64,000 bases of DNA from Larix kaempferi. Lineage: Eukaryota > Streptophyta > Pinopsida > Pinales > Pinaceae. A program made the position numbers and the translations under genes. Numbering within the stretch: position 1 is the stretch's first letter; the number at the start of each line of letters is the position of its first letter. The stretch is taken from assembly GCA_027924585.1 (NCBI GenBank), contig BSBM01002102.1, positions 147,479-211,478 of the forward strand, written 5' to 3'. Below are positions 24,771-36,400 of this stretch, piece after piece. The notes beneath the pieces were generated by a model, which made no database searches, was not told the DNA's origin, and saw only the letters and a list, made by a program, of their open reading frames with translations.

Positions 24771-24780
24771 ACTCCCCCTT
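24771..24780 (-). other. Second copy of the polypurine-tract motif, at the pol end
   Basis: The plus strand reads CTCCCCCTTT here, nearly identical to the CTCCCCCTTA that touches the 3' LTR at 22951. In sense it follows the last pol codons (FPRKGE and stop). The tandem arrays lie exactly between these two motifs. Confidence 0.6.
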
Positions 24781-25568
24781 TCGAGGGAAGTCCTTACAGA
24801 CTACACCAAGCTTGTCACGGAAGTGCTCAAACTTCACACGAGACAAAGGCTTAGTCAACACATCTGCAACTTGCTCATCGGTGCTCACATATTGGATCTT
24901 TACAGCTCCCTTCTGCACCATATCTCGAATGGTTCTATGTCATCTTCACGCATCTTCGGTTATCACATATAATCACTGTGGTATCCAACTCCAGATTGAA
25001 ATAAACCTGATAACAACTTCCAAAGCCATATGGATTCACAACTGGCAGAACAAGCTGCAATATATTATGTTTTTGCAGTGCTGAGAGCAACATTGGACTA
25101 CTTCTTACTTAGCCATGAGATCATGGCTGACTCCAGACTGAAACACCCTAAAGTGCTCTTCCAATCTGAATCTGTATAACCATACACTCTAATGTCATGA
25201 TCTCTAGTATAACTGAGATCATAGCCTACCGTACCTTTTAGGTACCTCATCACATGCTTTGCAGCTACAAGGTGAACACGTCTAGGCTCAACCAAATACT
25301 AACTCAAGGTATTCATAGCAAAAAATATATATGGCCTCGTATTCGTCAAATACATCAATGACCCAATAATATGTATGTATAGTGTCATATCCACTAATTC
25401 TGACGAAGCATCAGTTAGCAACTTCAAATTTGTATCCGTGGGTGTGGCCATGGCTTTACATTCCAACATATCAAACCTTTTCAGGATTTCTACTGCATAT
25501 TGGGGCAAACAACCTTTACCGCAAATAGAGACTAAGTGAAAGTGTCTCCCCATCTGTACTGTAGTCAC
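24775..25568 (-). pseudogene. Inner copia pol: C-terminal RT and RNase H
   Basis: In sense from 25568: GRHFHLVSICGKGCLPQYAVEILKRF (end of RT), MATPTDTNLKL, YIHIIGSLMYLTNTRPYIFFA near 25360, then HLVAAKHVMRYLKGTVGYDL and YGYTDSDWKSTLGCFS at 25295-25098. The last part, at 24985-24775, reads RDMVQKGAV then ADVLTKPLSRVKFEHFRDKL. The middle of the RNase H is degraded and several stops are present. The order and motifs are typical of copia pol. Confidence 0.85.
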
Positions 25569-27844
25569 TTCCTATGAAGCAGAGCTTTCTTGCTCCTATA
25601 ACTCCATCTACATCTTATACTTATGTATCGGTAAATTTTGCACTGGAGTGACTAGTAGCCTTCTCTTCTGATAATCTTATGTGTATCCATTTATTTCATC
25701 TTTCTAAGTCATTGGATACCAATATATCGAACTCTATTGCAAGTTCTCTATTGCACCCATCTATGAGCTTCTCATCTTCAACCTTGTAGCAAAGGTTGAT
25801 GTCTCATCACTCTAGGTGATCCTTGATCTCATCATTCTATCCCATGGGTGTCTTCTGAGCCCGTACAAAGTTTTCTGCAATCTGCACACATGTGGTTCTC
25901 TAAGTCCTGGAGTTTGTTCGATATCTTCTTCTACTTCGATTACACCATGAGTCTGGCTACTAGAGCAACATCTCGTCATAGTCGTCTTCCTCTACTTGAT
26001 TTCATAAGTTTTGTTTATAGTTGAACCATCGTCACTTGTTTTACAGAAAAAGTCTCATCATTCTTCATTTGTAGGTGATCGTGTACGATACTTCCTACAA
26101 GTCAAATTTAGTGGCATGGTTAGAAACATTTCATAGTTTCCAAAACATATGCATAAAAACATAGGTCACACTGTCATAATGCTATCTTAGCCAATAACAC
26201 AACATTCATCCATATCCCACATTCATATGGTAACTTTCTAGATGCCTTCCATCTCTACCAGAACATTATTAAGAGCGTGCACTACTCTCAATATGTCAGC
26301 AAAGAGGTTTCACTCTAGATAAGTAGCAATGGAATGTTGTATAGCACCATAGGCTACTTACCCATAACATGCATATTGTTCATTAATGCAACTATTCTAA
26401 CATGCATACTACACTTCTAGGAATATAAATATGTACACAATTGAACAATATCATTTAAACAATTTGGTAAAATGTCAATTCAAATACTTATCTTTGTTTG
26501 TTTGGTAGGATCTCTTTTGATCATAGTCTCCTTCCAGGGATTACTGGAATGTCTGATGGTGAGCTCTACTCCATCATCTGATTCTGAGGTCCTGTGTCTT
26601 TCTTGCTTATGATCTATAATGTTGATTAAGTCATAGATCAAAGTTGTTTCTAAGTGATCTTATGTGAGCCACCTTCTTTTGACCCAATAACAATTGTATC
26701 TTCTATCAAAGCAATTCTAAACTCTTTCTAAAGCTGAGATATAGTACATCCTTCTTCATCATCAGAGTTCCTGAATCAAGCTTGTATGTGGCTTCTCCTA
26801 TTCTCCTAGTGAAACTTTTTGAGGGGAGTCATTTTCTTCAAAATTGGAGAGAGTGCTTTGAAGCACCACTATTATAAGACATATTCTTCAATTTTTTCCT
26901 TTGGTAACTTCCTTGGAGGTTCTTCTTCTTCTTCTTTTTCTTCTTCTTCTTCGACAAAATGAGCATGATGTCTTTTTTTATTCTTCTTTTTGTATTCTTC
27001 TTTTATGAAGCTTTCTAGGTCATGTTTTTCAAGAATGAGCATGACCTTGTGAAACTACTTCTCCAATAACTGCTTCTGGCTTGACCTAGGGTTTGACAGA
27101 GAAACCCTAATTTTTCAACTTTGATATCTTGAGAAATTAATTGGAGGAAAAGATATGCCTCCCCAAGGCGAGTTAGGAAAAGTACTCATTTTCCCAAATA
27201 TGTGGATAGGACTGCAAAATACTTGATGCCCTAGTTTTTTCAATTTCTACTACAGATTTGTCGGCTCTTAATTCTAATGTATCTCTGAAATTTCTGCTCC
27301 TCAAGGTATAAAACTTCGTTCTGTGATATTATGATATGTCCTCTATCCAACCCCACAGGTTAGAGCAGGATTGGATTCACCAAGTGGAACTTATGCTAAG
27401 TTTCCCAAGATGACCTGTTTATGGATTGTTTCAGTATAGCGAACTTTTATGGACTTCCACATGTCACTATTTCATCTTCAGGTTCTGAAACTTGTACCAG
27501 AGAAACTACAGTCTGTGCACTTTCTGGAACATCTTACGAAATTCGATTTGGATCGTCCTAGCCCGAGATATAGCATTTCTCCTTAGGTCACCTGTTTAAA
27601 ACTGAATTTTGGAGGCTGGAACCCTGATTTTCATGGATCATATCTCCTAAAGTACAGCGAATCTGAGGATGAAACTCACACACAAGGTACATGAACCTTT
27701 CATCTTCGGCTTTTCCACATTTCAGATCTTGAACTTTCACCAAAAGTGATTTATAGCAAAAATTCCAAGATGACTAGTTTTTGGAGAAAGAGAGAGAGTT
27801 TTACCGTAGTGAAAACTGCTCTTTTCAGTCTAGCCCTGATACCA
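25569..27844 (-). other. Inner copia leader and unrecognised interior
   Basis: 2.3 kb between the primer-binding site and the surviving pol. The first part after the primer site (27844 down to about 27000) looks like an untranslated leader, similar in kind to that of the 57300-60909 element. A TTC/TCT-rich microsatellite lies at 26920-26955. I see no intact gag, protease or integrase. Confidence 0.6.
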
Positions 27845-28406
27845 TGTTAAGTTTATATGTTGCAATAACTTAGATTCCTACGTCATTAACATTTAATACA
27901 TTTTCACAATAACAGCAGCATAAATAGGATCTCTGAAAGACACAATCACAAGGTACACAACAATTTATCCTGGGAAACCCTCAAGGGGAAGAAAACCCAG
28001 CAAGAACTCCTTCAATATAGATTACCAAAGTACAATGCCCAAAGAAATAAGTCTCATAAAGAATAGAGACAAAAACAAACTCTAGAGCCAAGAGTAATCC
28101 TCCTCCTTCGCAATCTTCCTCTCTAATGCACAATACTTGAGTGAGTGAATGGTACAAATGAGAAGAAACACTCTCTATTTATACTTTACCTTTTACTTGA
28201 CATTTAACCTAACTAGGTCGGCCTCACTAACTTAACTGGGCCGACCTCTTTAGGGAGACTCAAATAATATTTATATTACATTCTTTTGGGTACTAATGAC
28301 CCGACTTACAATGGAGGTTTTACCTCATGACCTTTTACATTAAAGACATCTCCCGAAGGAGGAATAATACAAGTAGAATATTCTTCAAAGTTACATTATT
28401 TCAATA
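27845..28406 (-). repeat. 5' LTR of the inner copia element
   Basis: TGTTAAG...TTTCAATA, aligned with 22393-22950. Compared with its partner it has a short insertion near 28080-28105 and a short deletion near 28323. The last base pair of the terminus reads TA instead of CA. Confidence 0.88.
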
Positions 28407-28411
28407 CCCAT

Positions 28412-28876
28412 GGCTTAGTGAATCCATTCAGTGCAATCTTCACCAACTCCGGATCTTTCACTCTCTCCCCATTGCTGCCAACTTATCACGAATCGATGTG
28501 ATCTTGGCGAGATAAGAAGCCACAATATCAGTCTTGGACATCTTGGTGCTTCTGAGCTTCTCCTACAACATCATCTTCCTGTTTTGATTTTTACTCTGAT
28601 ATAAGCGTGTCAGAGCATCCCACATCTCCTTGCTTGACTTCTTCTCAGCTATGTGAGTGATCAAATGATCATTCACCGCACCAAGATAATCCTCTCGGCC
28701 TTCACATATTTCAGATTGTGAGCTGCCAAGTCCTTAGGAACTCTCAACATGATCACCCCCGTGCTTACAAACTCCCACAGATTGTTTTCCATGAGAACCA
28801 ATGTGACCCGCGCCTTACAAGGGTTGTAGTTGGACGCTCCCTCCAACCTGTTTTCGAACCTTATTGTGGCAAGCAT
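28412..28876 (-). pseudogene. Outer copia gag (UBN2-type), N-terminal part
   Basis: From 28876 in sense: MLATIRFENRLEGASNYNP, then LVLMENNLWEFVSTG and PKDLAAHNLKYVKAERIIL, the copia gag pattern. Beyond 28673 the frame shifts, but recognisable gag continues to the insertion of the inner copia element at 28411 (segments resembling SYLAKITSIRDKLAA). The rest of the gag continues at 22392, as expected for a split gene. Confidence 0.8.
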
Positions 28877-29275
28877 TTTTAACTTGCAACATATTGCTAC
28901 CCCACGATTTTCTACAAATTTTTGGTCCCTGCTCGGAATCTTCTTGGGTTGTCCGACTTCTCTGGGTAGTTGCTCGAAGTCTTTTTGTCTACTGCCAAAT
29001 TTTCTAGGCAGTTCTAGGCGGTTTCATGGACTACTCGAGCCTACACGTGACTACGCGGATGCATGCCCGACATTTTGATTGCTTGCGGTTGTTTTTTTCT
29101 ACCAACGCCAACGATTATAGTTATCGACAGCTTCACACTTCCGCCTTCCCAGCTCTCATGACCCCTTCACACGAAACCCTATTGATTTGCTTCTCAGCAC
29201 CAACAACCCAGCGTCGCCCTACTGGCTCATAAACCCTTGACAAATGAAGATTTCCTACTCAGGGTCTGAAATCTC
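28877..29275 (-). other. Outer copia leader between primer site and gag
   Basis: About 400 bp of non-coding leader. The plus-strand open frames here are short and have no motifs. Confidence 0.5.
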
Positions 29276-29287
29276 GCTCTAATACCA
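29276..29287 (-). other. Outer copia primer-binding site (Met-tRNA)
   Basis: The plus strand reads GCTCTAATACCA, complement of TGGTATTAGAGC, one base from the classical copia primer site TGGTATCAGAGC. It touches the LTR start at 29288. Confidence 0.82.
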
Positions 29288-29934
29288 TGTTGATTTTTAC
29301 AATACAGTCTCGATCTTCAGTCCCGAATAATTACTTAAATTATTAACTGAAAACAGGCTAGATCTCAACAAAACAACGCAACAAAAATAACTCAGGAAAT
29401 CCTCACATACATTTGACACATTGGGATTTACCCTGGAAAACCCCAACTGGGGTACAACCAACTAACAAATTGATTTTATTAATAATATAAAACCCTCAAG
29501 CTCCCTTCCTGGGATAATGACCCACTAAGGAAAATATAGTGATAGAGGCTAGCTATCAAACCTCAAGATCAATCCTCCAATCTTGTTGGTTACTAACTCT
29601 TGTTGCCTCTTGATTCATTCCTCGAACCCTTCCCAGCACACTTAGTTGAAAGTCCTTATCCAACCCTTCGTGTGATTGTTGCTTATGTTGTGTCTCCTCA
29701 CATAGGCTGACTTTTATAACATTACAAAATGCAAATACGTAGAGCCAGTACCATGGGTCACCAAATACCATGGACCCGATCACTTTACATAAAGTAATTA
29801 CAAAAATACATTTACTTTAATAGTTCACTTAATTAAGGTGAAACTCCTAAGTTTGAAAGGTATCCTGGACGACTCTTGCATGGTAGACACTTGGCCTATG
29901 CATAAGTACATGTATGATGCTACAAAAATCATCA
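29288..29934 (-). repeat. 5' LTR of the outer copia element
   Basis: Starts TGTTGATTT and ends ATCATCA; homologous to 6553-7175. It is followed by the target duplication CTAGA (29935-29939). Confidence 0.85.
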
Positions 29935-29939
29935 CTAGA

Positions 29940-32900
29940 CTCTTTACTAGTTATTTTTTCCCGGGGCTTTAAAATATTTTGCAAAATATTTTAGAATTCA
30001 GTTTCATTATGTGCATGTTACAATTGATTGCATGTTTGTATAAAAAGAAAATTAATGATTATAGTCAAATGCAAAAGCTTAGGACTTTGTACAAGGATTT
30101 ATAGCCCATATGTATAATTATTACTGAGATTTATAAATACGATATTTTTTTCACTTGCCCAAAGATCCAACTAATTAAGTTGCTTTATAAATCTTCCCTA
30201 ATGTTATTAACCTTCCTAACTTATTTGTGCATATCTATACAAGTATCTATATCGGGTTTGAAGTGGAAAGCCAAACACCATAACAATTTTTTGAAACAAA
30301 AAGATTGTTTCTTCAACTTTCCTTTGTACACAAATGTTGCTACATTCCAATTTTTGCATTGCTTTGTTTCTATTCTTTGTCAATGACCTTGTTATCATTC
30401 CTTGGTGTTTGGGTTGTAGCCTTCTCATGCACCCAAAACTTTCCAGATACAAACTTCTTCGAGTGCCTACACCCTTGAGTTTGGAATCTTATGGTGCTTC
30501 CAGCCTTGTTTCTTACGGAATCCATGGTTTATCCCTACAATGTTACAAATTTTTCCTTGCTGGCTTCTATAACATCATAACCTAGATTGGTAAATTTGAT
30601 GGCTTTGTTACACTCACAATATTTGTATTGGTGATTTCATTCATAAGCAACTGCAGGTTATAGTGCTCATAAAACTTAGTTGTGTAGCAATAAATTTGAT
30701 AGGCTCTTTGCAACACCCAACCCTCTCAGATTTTTTCAACATTTATGCAAGCCTCTATGGATAGAGGAAATCAATGCATTGCCATCTAAAGTCCACTGCA
30801 TGTACTTCAACACAATGGAAAACCCAGAAAACCCCTTGTTTGAATAAGGAAAGCTCATTTTGGGTGATAATTTATTGGACTAGTCCCAAGGCTTGGAGAA
30901 AGATATTACAAAATTTGAAGGTCCATAAGCATCACACATTTAATGCATCAATGCCTATGATAAAACGCATAAGATTGGAGAAATGTGCCAGCAAACAAAG
31001 CATTAAAAGCAAATCCAATAGGAAAAATGGCAAGACAAATATGGACCTTGCTTGTGGCAGAAATTAGGGACAATAATCATTATTGAGAATGCTTTGGTTT
31101 GCAATAGCCCAGTTTTGACACTTGCAAGGCATACAAACAATGTATAGATTGTAAATGTATAACTAGTATGAAGGGTGTCAAGACATATGCCAAAATACAT
31201 GACCCCATAATGTTAATGTCGTAAATATGTTTCACATGGATTCCTAGTACATAGTGCAAGGCCAAGGCTCAGCTAGAGCATTGCTTTACATATAGATGTT
31301 GTAAATACATTGTTTATTGACCCCGTGGCATGAGTTACCACAATGCACACCATGCCATGTAAAAAGGCAACACTGGAATATAATGGTTTGGGATGGCTTC
31401 AATGAGCACAAGGGGACTATGAGTCAAGTGTCAACTCAAGAACCTCCCATGGTTTTCATCATTCCCCATAATGAAACTCACCAGCATTTTTTACTTAAAG
31501 AGCCAAATATGAATGCATGAAGTGGTTGGTGAAAGAAACTCTGCCCCGGTGAATAACAAGCATAGGAAAAGTACCTTGTAAGATAGAAGTGTGACTATTT
31601 TGGGAATCATAGAAATTTTTCATTTTAATCTCCTCCCTGGTTGTTTTGCATTCAATCTCCAGTATTCCCATTCCCATACTACCTTCTCATGAGGTATTGG
31701 ATCCCAAGTATGTAATTCCCTGTGACCAGCACCAAAAATCGAAGAAATACATCACTAGGTTTCCAATGGGCAATCAGTAATTGGTCTCTTCCTAACTGCA
31801 TGGTAGCACGCTGGTAGTGATTTCTTCAACCACTGCATAGCAAGTGTGTTGTACATGCTATGTTATGTATAGTTGCAATAGAGTTTCACTGCTGATTGAA
31901 GGATGAATACAGTGCTTGGTGTTTCGCATATTGAGAGAATTGGTTGATTTTATTCGTTTTGCTGGTTGGGTTCCTTGTGCTTAAGCCCATGGTTTCTTTG
32001 CCCTATTGATCTCATAGACTGGCTTGGGGCTTCAAGGTAGCATCTACAGAAGATGCCTATCGTTGGGCAGCGAAAAATTTGTGCATGCATTTCATATGAA
32101 TTTGTTTAAGAATAAATATCGCTATGCACTGCCATGATATCCATAAAACCTTACCAGAAAAATAAAAGTTAACAAGAAAAATTTAGTTATCAAATTATGA
32201 GAATGTCATGAATTGCTTTGAGCTTTCTCCAGCAAGTTTCACAAAAGATGAAATGAAACTATGCATTGAGCAAGGACGAATGAAACATTATGCATGCACA
32301 AAACTGAATCAGGGCCTGAAAGAAACCCAATAAACTTCTGGCAACAAAGAACAGTGAAAAAATTGTACCCAAGCTATGTCCATCCACTTCATGTGCAACA
32401 TGATCTTCTCCCAGTCGAGATCATTGGAGCATGTATCATACACATACCTCAATCTCTTGCAAATCCAGAGTGCATATTGTTGCAAAATTGCCTAATTCTA
32501 AAAACAAATTTCAGAACATAGTCAGATTAAGAAAGGCCTTCATGCATTAAACATGCTATCACGGCCCTCTCTTACAAGAATTAGAATGTGTCAACATAGC
32601 CCTCTCTCAGAAGAGACCAAAATTAATCTCCATAAAAAGTATATTTCAAGTTACTCAGCCCAGAACTATATATACAGTCTTAATACAATACAACAATGCT
32701 AAAATGACATCAACTGGATGGAGAATCAGAATACTTGAAAGAAATCTCAGAAATACCCAATAAAAATGGGTGTTTTGACATTGTGTGGTTGATCTGGAAG
32801 CCCACAGGCCACTACATGAAGCCTACTTGGGAACATAAGAATCTCAGTAAAGATGAACTAAGCAGAGTCCATAGCTCTATTAACCATCCCAAGTAAGATT

Positions 32901-33348
32901 ACCATCATGTTAAAGCCTAAAGGCCTGCTTTTGACTAGAACCAGGAAAATGTCCTATTCATGCTTGTTCTGTCCTATGTCTGTTAGATCATTTCAGAGAA
33001 GTCCTTTCAAACCTTGCTTTACCAGACCACATTGAAAATAAATGCCCTGGTCAGAAGCAGCAGTTCCTATATGGCGCTACATACCAGTTTTGATATGTTC
33101 AATCACCTCGAGCTCTTGCAAGCATAAGAATCAATAGATTTGACATGCATGTGCCCATACCATGGACCTATGGACTGAGGAACAGATGAAGTATTGACTG
33201 CAGTAAATACTGGATCCAGCATTAATCCATTTTGTTGATGTCAAAATACCCAGATAGCTTACCATTAAGCTCTACAAATAATCTTTAGTTTCATTCCTGT
33301 ACATCAAATCCTGCAATCCAATGCTGTCTTTCTCTGTATACATGAAAT
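29940..33348. other. Intergenic sequence downstream of PDK1
   Basis: About 3.4 kb with no gene that I can support. A minus-strand frame at 30216-30452 contains MITRSLTKNRNKAM, faintly like a gypsy gag-pol linker, but too little to name. The part next to 33349 must include the PDK1 3' UTR; I could not place its polyadenylation site. No repeat with clear boundaries was seen. Confidence 0.5.
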
Positions 33349-33444
33349 TCATGATTCTCCCACTCGATTTTGAAGAGCTTCAATAGAATCTTTCCACTGC
33401 CATCCCTGCTGTCTCAAATCTTCGAATGAGATGGTCTTTTTCAA
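33349..33444 (-). CDS. PDK1: PDK1 exon j (PH C-terminus and stop)
   Basis: [31 protein letters not shown] and TGA at 33349-33351. Acceptor TTGCAG. The final helix with WKDSIEALQ is the conserved PH-domain end. Confidence 0.93.
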   Translation of the reverse strand: MKKTISFEDLRQQGWQWKDSIEALQNRVGES

Positions 33445-36400
33445 CTGCAATACATTCCAAATAAAACAAAAGTCTCAGAGGCAACCAACCAAATAATCTC
33501 CAGTCTTATAAAGAACAAGAAAATGCTTCAGGCTGAAATTTCGAGACATCAAAGCAAAAAATCACACAACTTACAGTACAGATCTTAAAGTGGGATGAAT
33601 TTGCCACTTGGACATTAAGCTCCTTGGGATTATCAGACCAAACTATCTCACCCTTCTGTACCAATTTGCCTGGGTCTACATAGATCAACTTAGGTTTGTC
33701 TGTGAGAATGAGCTGCATCTTTTTGTTGTAAATTTTCCGAACTTTCTTAACCAATGAAACCATTACAATGGACTCGCCTGGATCTAGAAATTTCTCCCTA
33801 CACAAGTGAACGTTTCATCTGTTCAGAAAGCTTGAGGAAACAGTCTATCAGAGGAATATAACCACAAAACTATAAAGAATCTTCTGTCATTTCAAACATT
33901 CAATATATAAACACACACACACTCTATTACCAGAAACACCTATTGGAAATGCATTCATGGCCCAGAAACCCTTCAGAAAGGTTTCCTGACCATTTCTGCC
34001 AATTTTGTCCCTTTTTTATCAAAGAGAAAAGAGGCCAGACAACTCCTACGGCCTCAACAGATCCCAAATGAAATTCATACAAAAAAATATTCTTCTGTAA
34101 AGATGTTCCTATAACTCTCAGTTACCACTCTTGTATTGAAATTGTGCAGCTGTAACAGAAAAGTGTGTGTAGGTTATCTGGAACAGAATCTTTATTGTGT
34201 ATGTGCATGTACTAGGACAGCAGCTATTTTTGGGTGTGCAGGATTGGAACAGCAAAGAAAATTTGTGAAAGAGAAGTGGTTTGTGGGCAATAGCATATTT
34301 CTTTTCTCTTTCAACCATACTCCATAAATCTTCCACTGAACAATGGTTTCTTCTCATTCCTCTGCCGATGTCTCTTCTTATGAAGAAAGTATCTGCAGTG
34401 GTAAGAGGAAAATGTGTGTGGGTTCTATGGAAGTGTCTTTATTTTGTATGTGGATGTGCTAGGACTGCAATTGGTTTTGTAGATGCAGAAGTGGAATAGC
34501 AAAGAAAATTTGTGAAAGAGAAGGGGTTTTGTGAGCAACAAAATATTTCTTCTCTTTGTTTCAACCATCCTCCATAAATCTTCCTCTCAACAATGGCTTC
34601 TTCTCATTCCTTTGATGATGTCTCCTTTTATGAGAAACTGTGTGCAGCGGTAAGAGAAAAGTGTGTGCAGGTTGTCTGGGACAGACTCTATTTTGTATGT
34701 GCAGTGCTAGGACAGCAGCTGTTTTTGCATGTGCAGGAATGGGGCAGCAAAGAAAATTTGTGAAAGAGAAGGGGTTTGGTGAGAAATAGCAGATTTCTTC
34801 TCTATCTTTCCTCAAATCTTCCTCTCAACGATGGCTTATCATTCCTCTTCTGATGTCTCCTCTTTCGAGAGACATTAGTAATCTGCAGATTGAAGAAATC
34901 CTTTTATATGTCGATTCCATTAAGCAGCCACCACAGGTATTGTACTCCAGGATCAATAAGTATTCACTGAAGTTTAGATTTTCCAAGGCCTCCACAGACT
35001 CCAATCTTTATTTTTTATATGGTAAATTTGATCTTCTCATCTTGGTCATGTATGCACATGATCTTATCATTACAGGATGTTCTAACCATCTCATTTTGTG
35101 GTGTAAGAAGAAATTGGCCAGTATATTTGACACGAAAGAAATTGGCCAGTGAATTTGACATGAAAGAAATTGGTCTACTGCACTAATTTTTGGACCTATA
35201 CGTTTCACAAGCTGTAGGTGAAGTCTTCCTTGGACAATCGAAGTATACTGTGGAGCAAGGTTCCTGGGAGTAGGAGCGTGAATCACCAATTTCCAAAAGA
35301 CTCCAAGAACAAAGCATTCAGGCATCATTTTTTATATAATATATATTTTAAATTTTAATATATTTTGATTTAGATATATTCAAAAAACCCATGCAGAATT
35401 GCAAATTAGCTACAGAAAATACAAAAACATAGATTTATATAGTAGATTAATGATAATTATAAATTATTAAAGAATCAACCAAGGAAAAATTTAGAGGCAA
35501 AATATAGGCCATGGGCTAATTTTCAATATTTTTTTCCAAAACAAAGTCATTTTTTTCTAAAATGATTCGCTCAAATTCCATGGGATAAAAAAATTTTGCT
35601 CTAAACATCGCCAAAATTGTCCAGAAACTATATAAAATTCTAAAAATAGTAAGATTCACCGAGGTTTCTACACTTTAAGAATAGTATGGATCCTTAAATT
35701 TTTCCCTGGCATCAACCATTTAGTACACAAATAACATCAACCATCTAGCAGTTATAACATATAGCATTGTTATCAAATGATCAATCATAACATCAACACA
35801 CTAAATAATTACATGAACATCAACCATGAAATGAAACAGAGCATCATGGCCAAATAATTGTAAGATGCAGTTAATAGTTCAGAGTCAAAACAGATAATTC
35901 TATGATCTAGAATCTAGTTAAGTTAGCTTGAGGGTGAGTTGACTTGAAATCATAGTTACATATATTGCCGACATATCAGATATATCACGACATGACCAGG
36001 AAGCTGATATATCAGCACCTATATATTGCTATATATCAGATAAATTAATGTGTTGCAATATATTCAATGACTGGCGATAAATTAGGAAAATATTATGAGT
36101 CATGGAAAATATCGCCCTGCTCATAAAAAATGCGCAGAATTTAGGAAATAAAGCCATAGGTTGGGCTTTTGGCAGTGTTATCAAAACTAGACCGGAACTG
36201 GCCAGTCCAGTTTAGTAATAATTGGTAATATCAAATTCTTAAAGTAAAAGGATAGAAAATGAAAGATAAGTAAAATGTTTTAACATTACCATTAACTGTT
36301 TTCAGTATGTTTGATAGTGGTTCCACTTCCAACCTCATTGGACATCATATTCAAAGAGTAGAATTTTAGATCCCATTAGAATTCAACAGACTTAATAGTT

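Larger units (their letters stand above)
22393..28406 (-). mobile_element. Inner Ty1/copia retrotransposon with 3' tandem arrays
   Basis: LTRs at 22393-22950 and 27845-28406, flanked by the exact 5-bp duplication CCCAT (22388-22392 and 28407-28411), inserted into the gag of the outer copia element. The Met-tRNA primer site (CTGATACCA on the plus strand, 27836-27844) touches the right LTR, so it is a minus-strand element. The interior holds a long leader, a partial RT/RNase H (24775-25568) and about 1.8 kb of tandem repeats between the pol end and the 3' LTR. Gag, integrase and most RT are not recognisable, so it is defective. Confidence 0.9.
6553..29934 (-). mobile_element. Outer Ty1/copia retrotransposon, non-autonomous, host of the nest
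   Basis: LTRs at 6553-7175 and 29288-29934 share the same order of sequence and are flanked by the identical 5-bp duplication CTAGA (6548-6552 and 29935-29939). The element reads on the minus strand: the primer-binding site, complementary to initiator Met-tRNA, touches the inner edge of the right LTR. Three pieces of its own interior survive: 28412-29287, 21544-22392 and 7176-7512. With later insertions removed, it was only about 3.3 kb long. It carries gag and a damaged protease but has lost integrase and nearly all reverse transcriptase, so it depended on another element to move. Confidence 0.88.
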
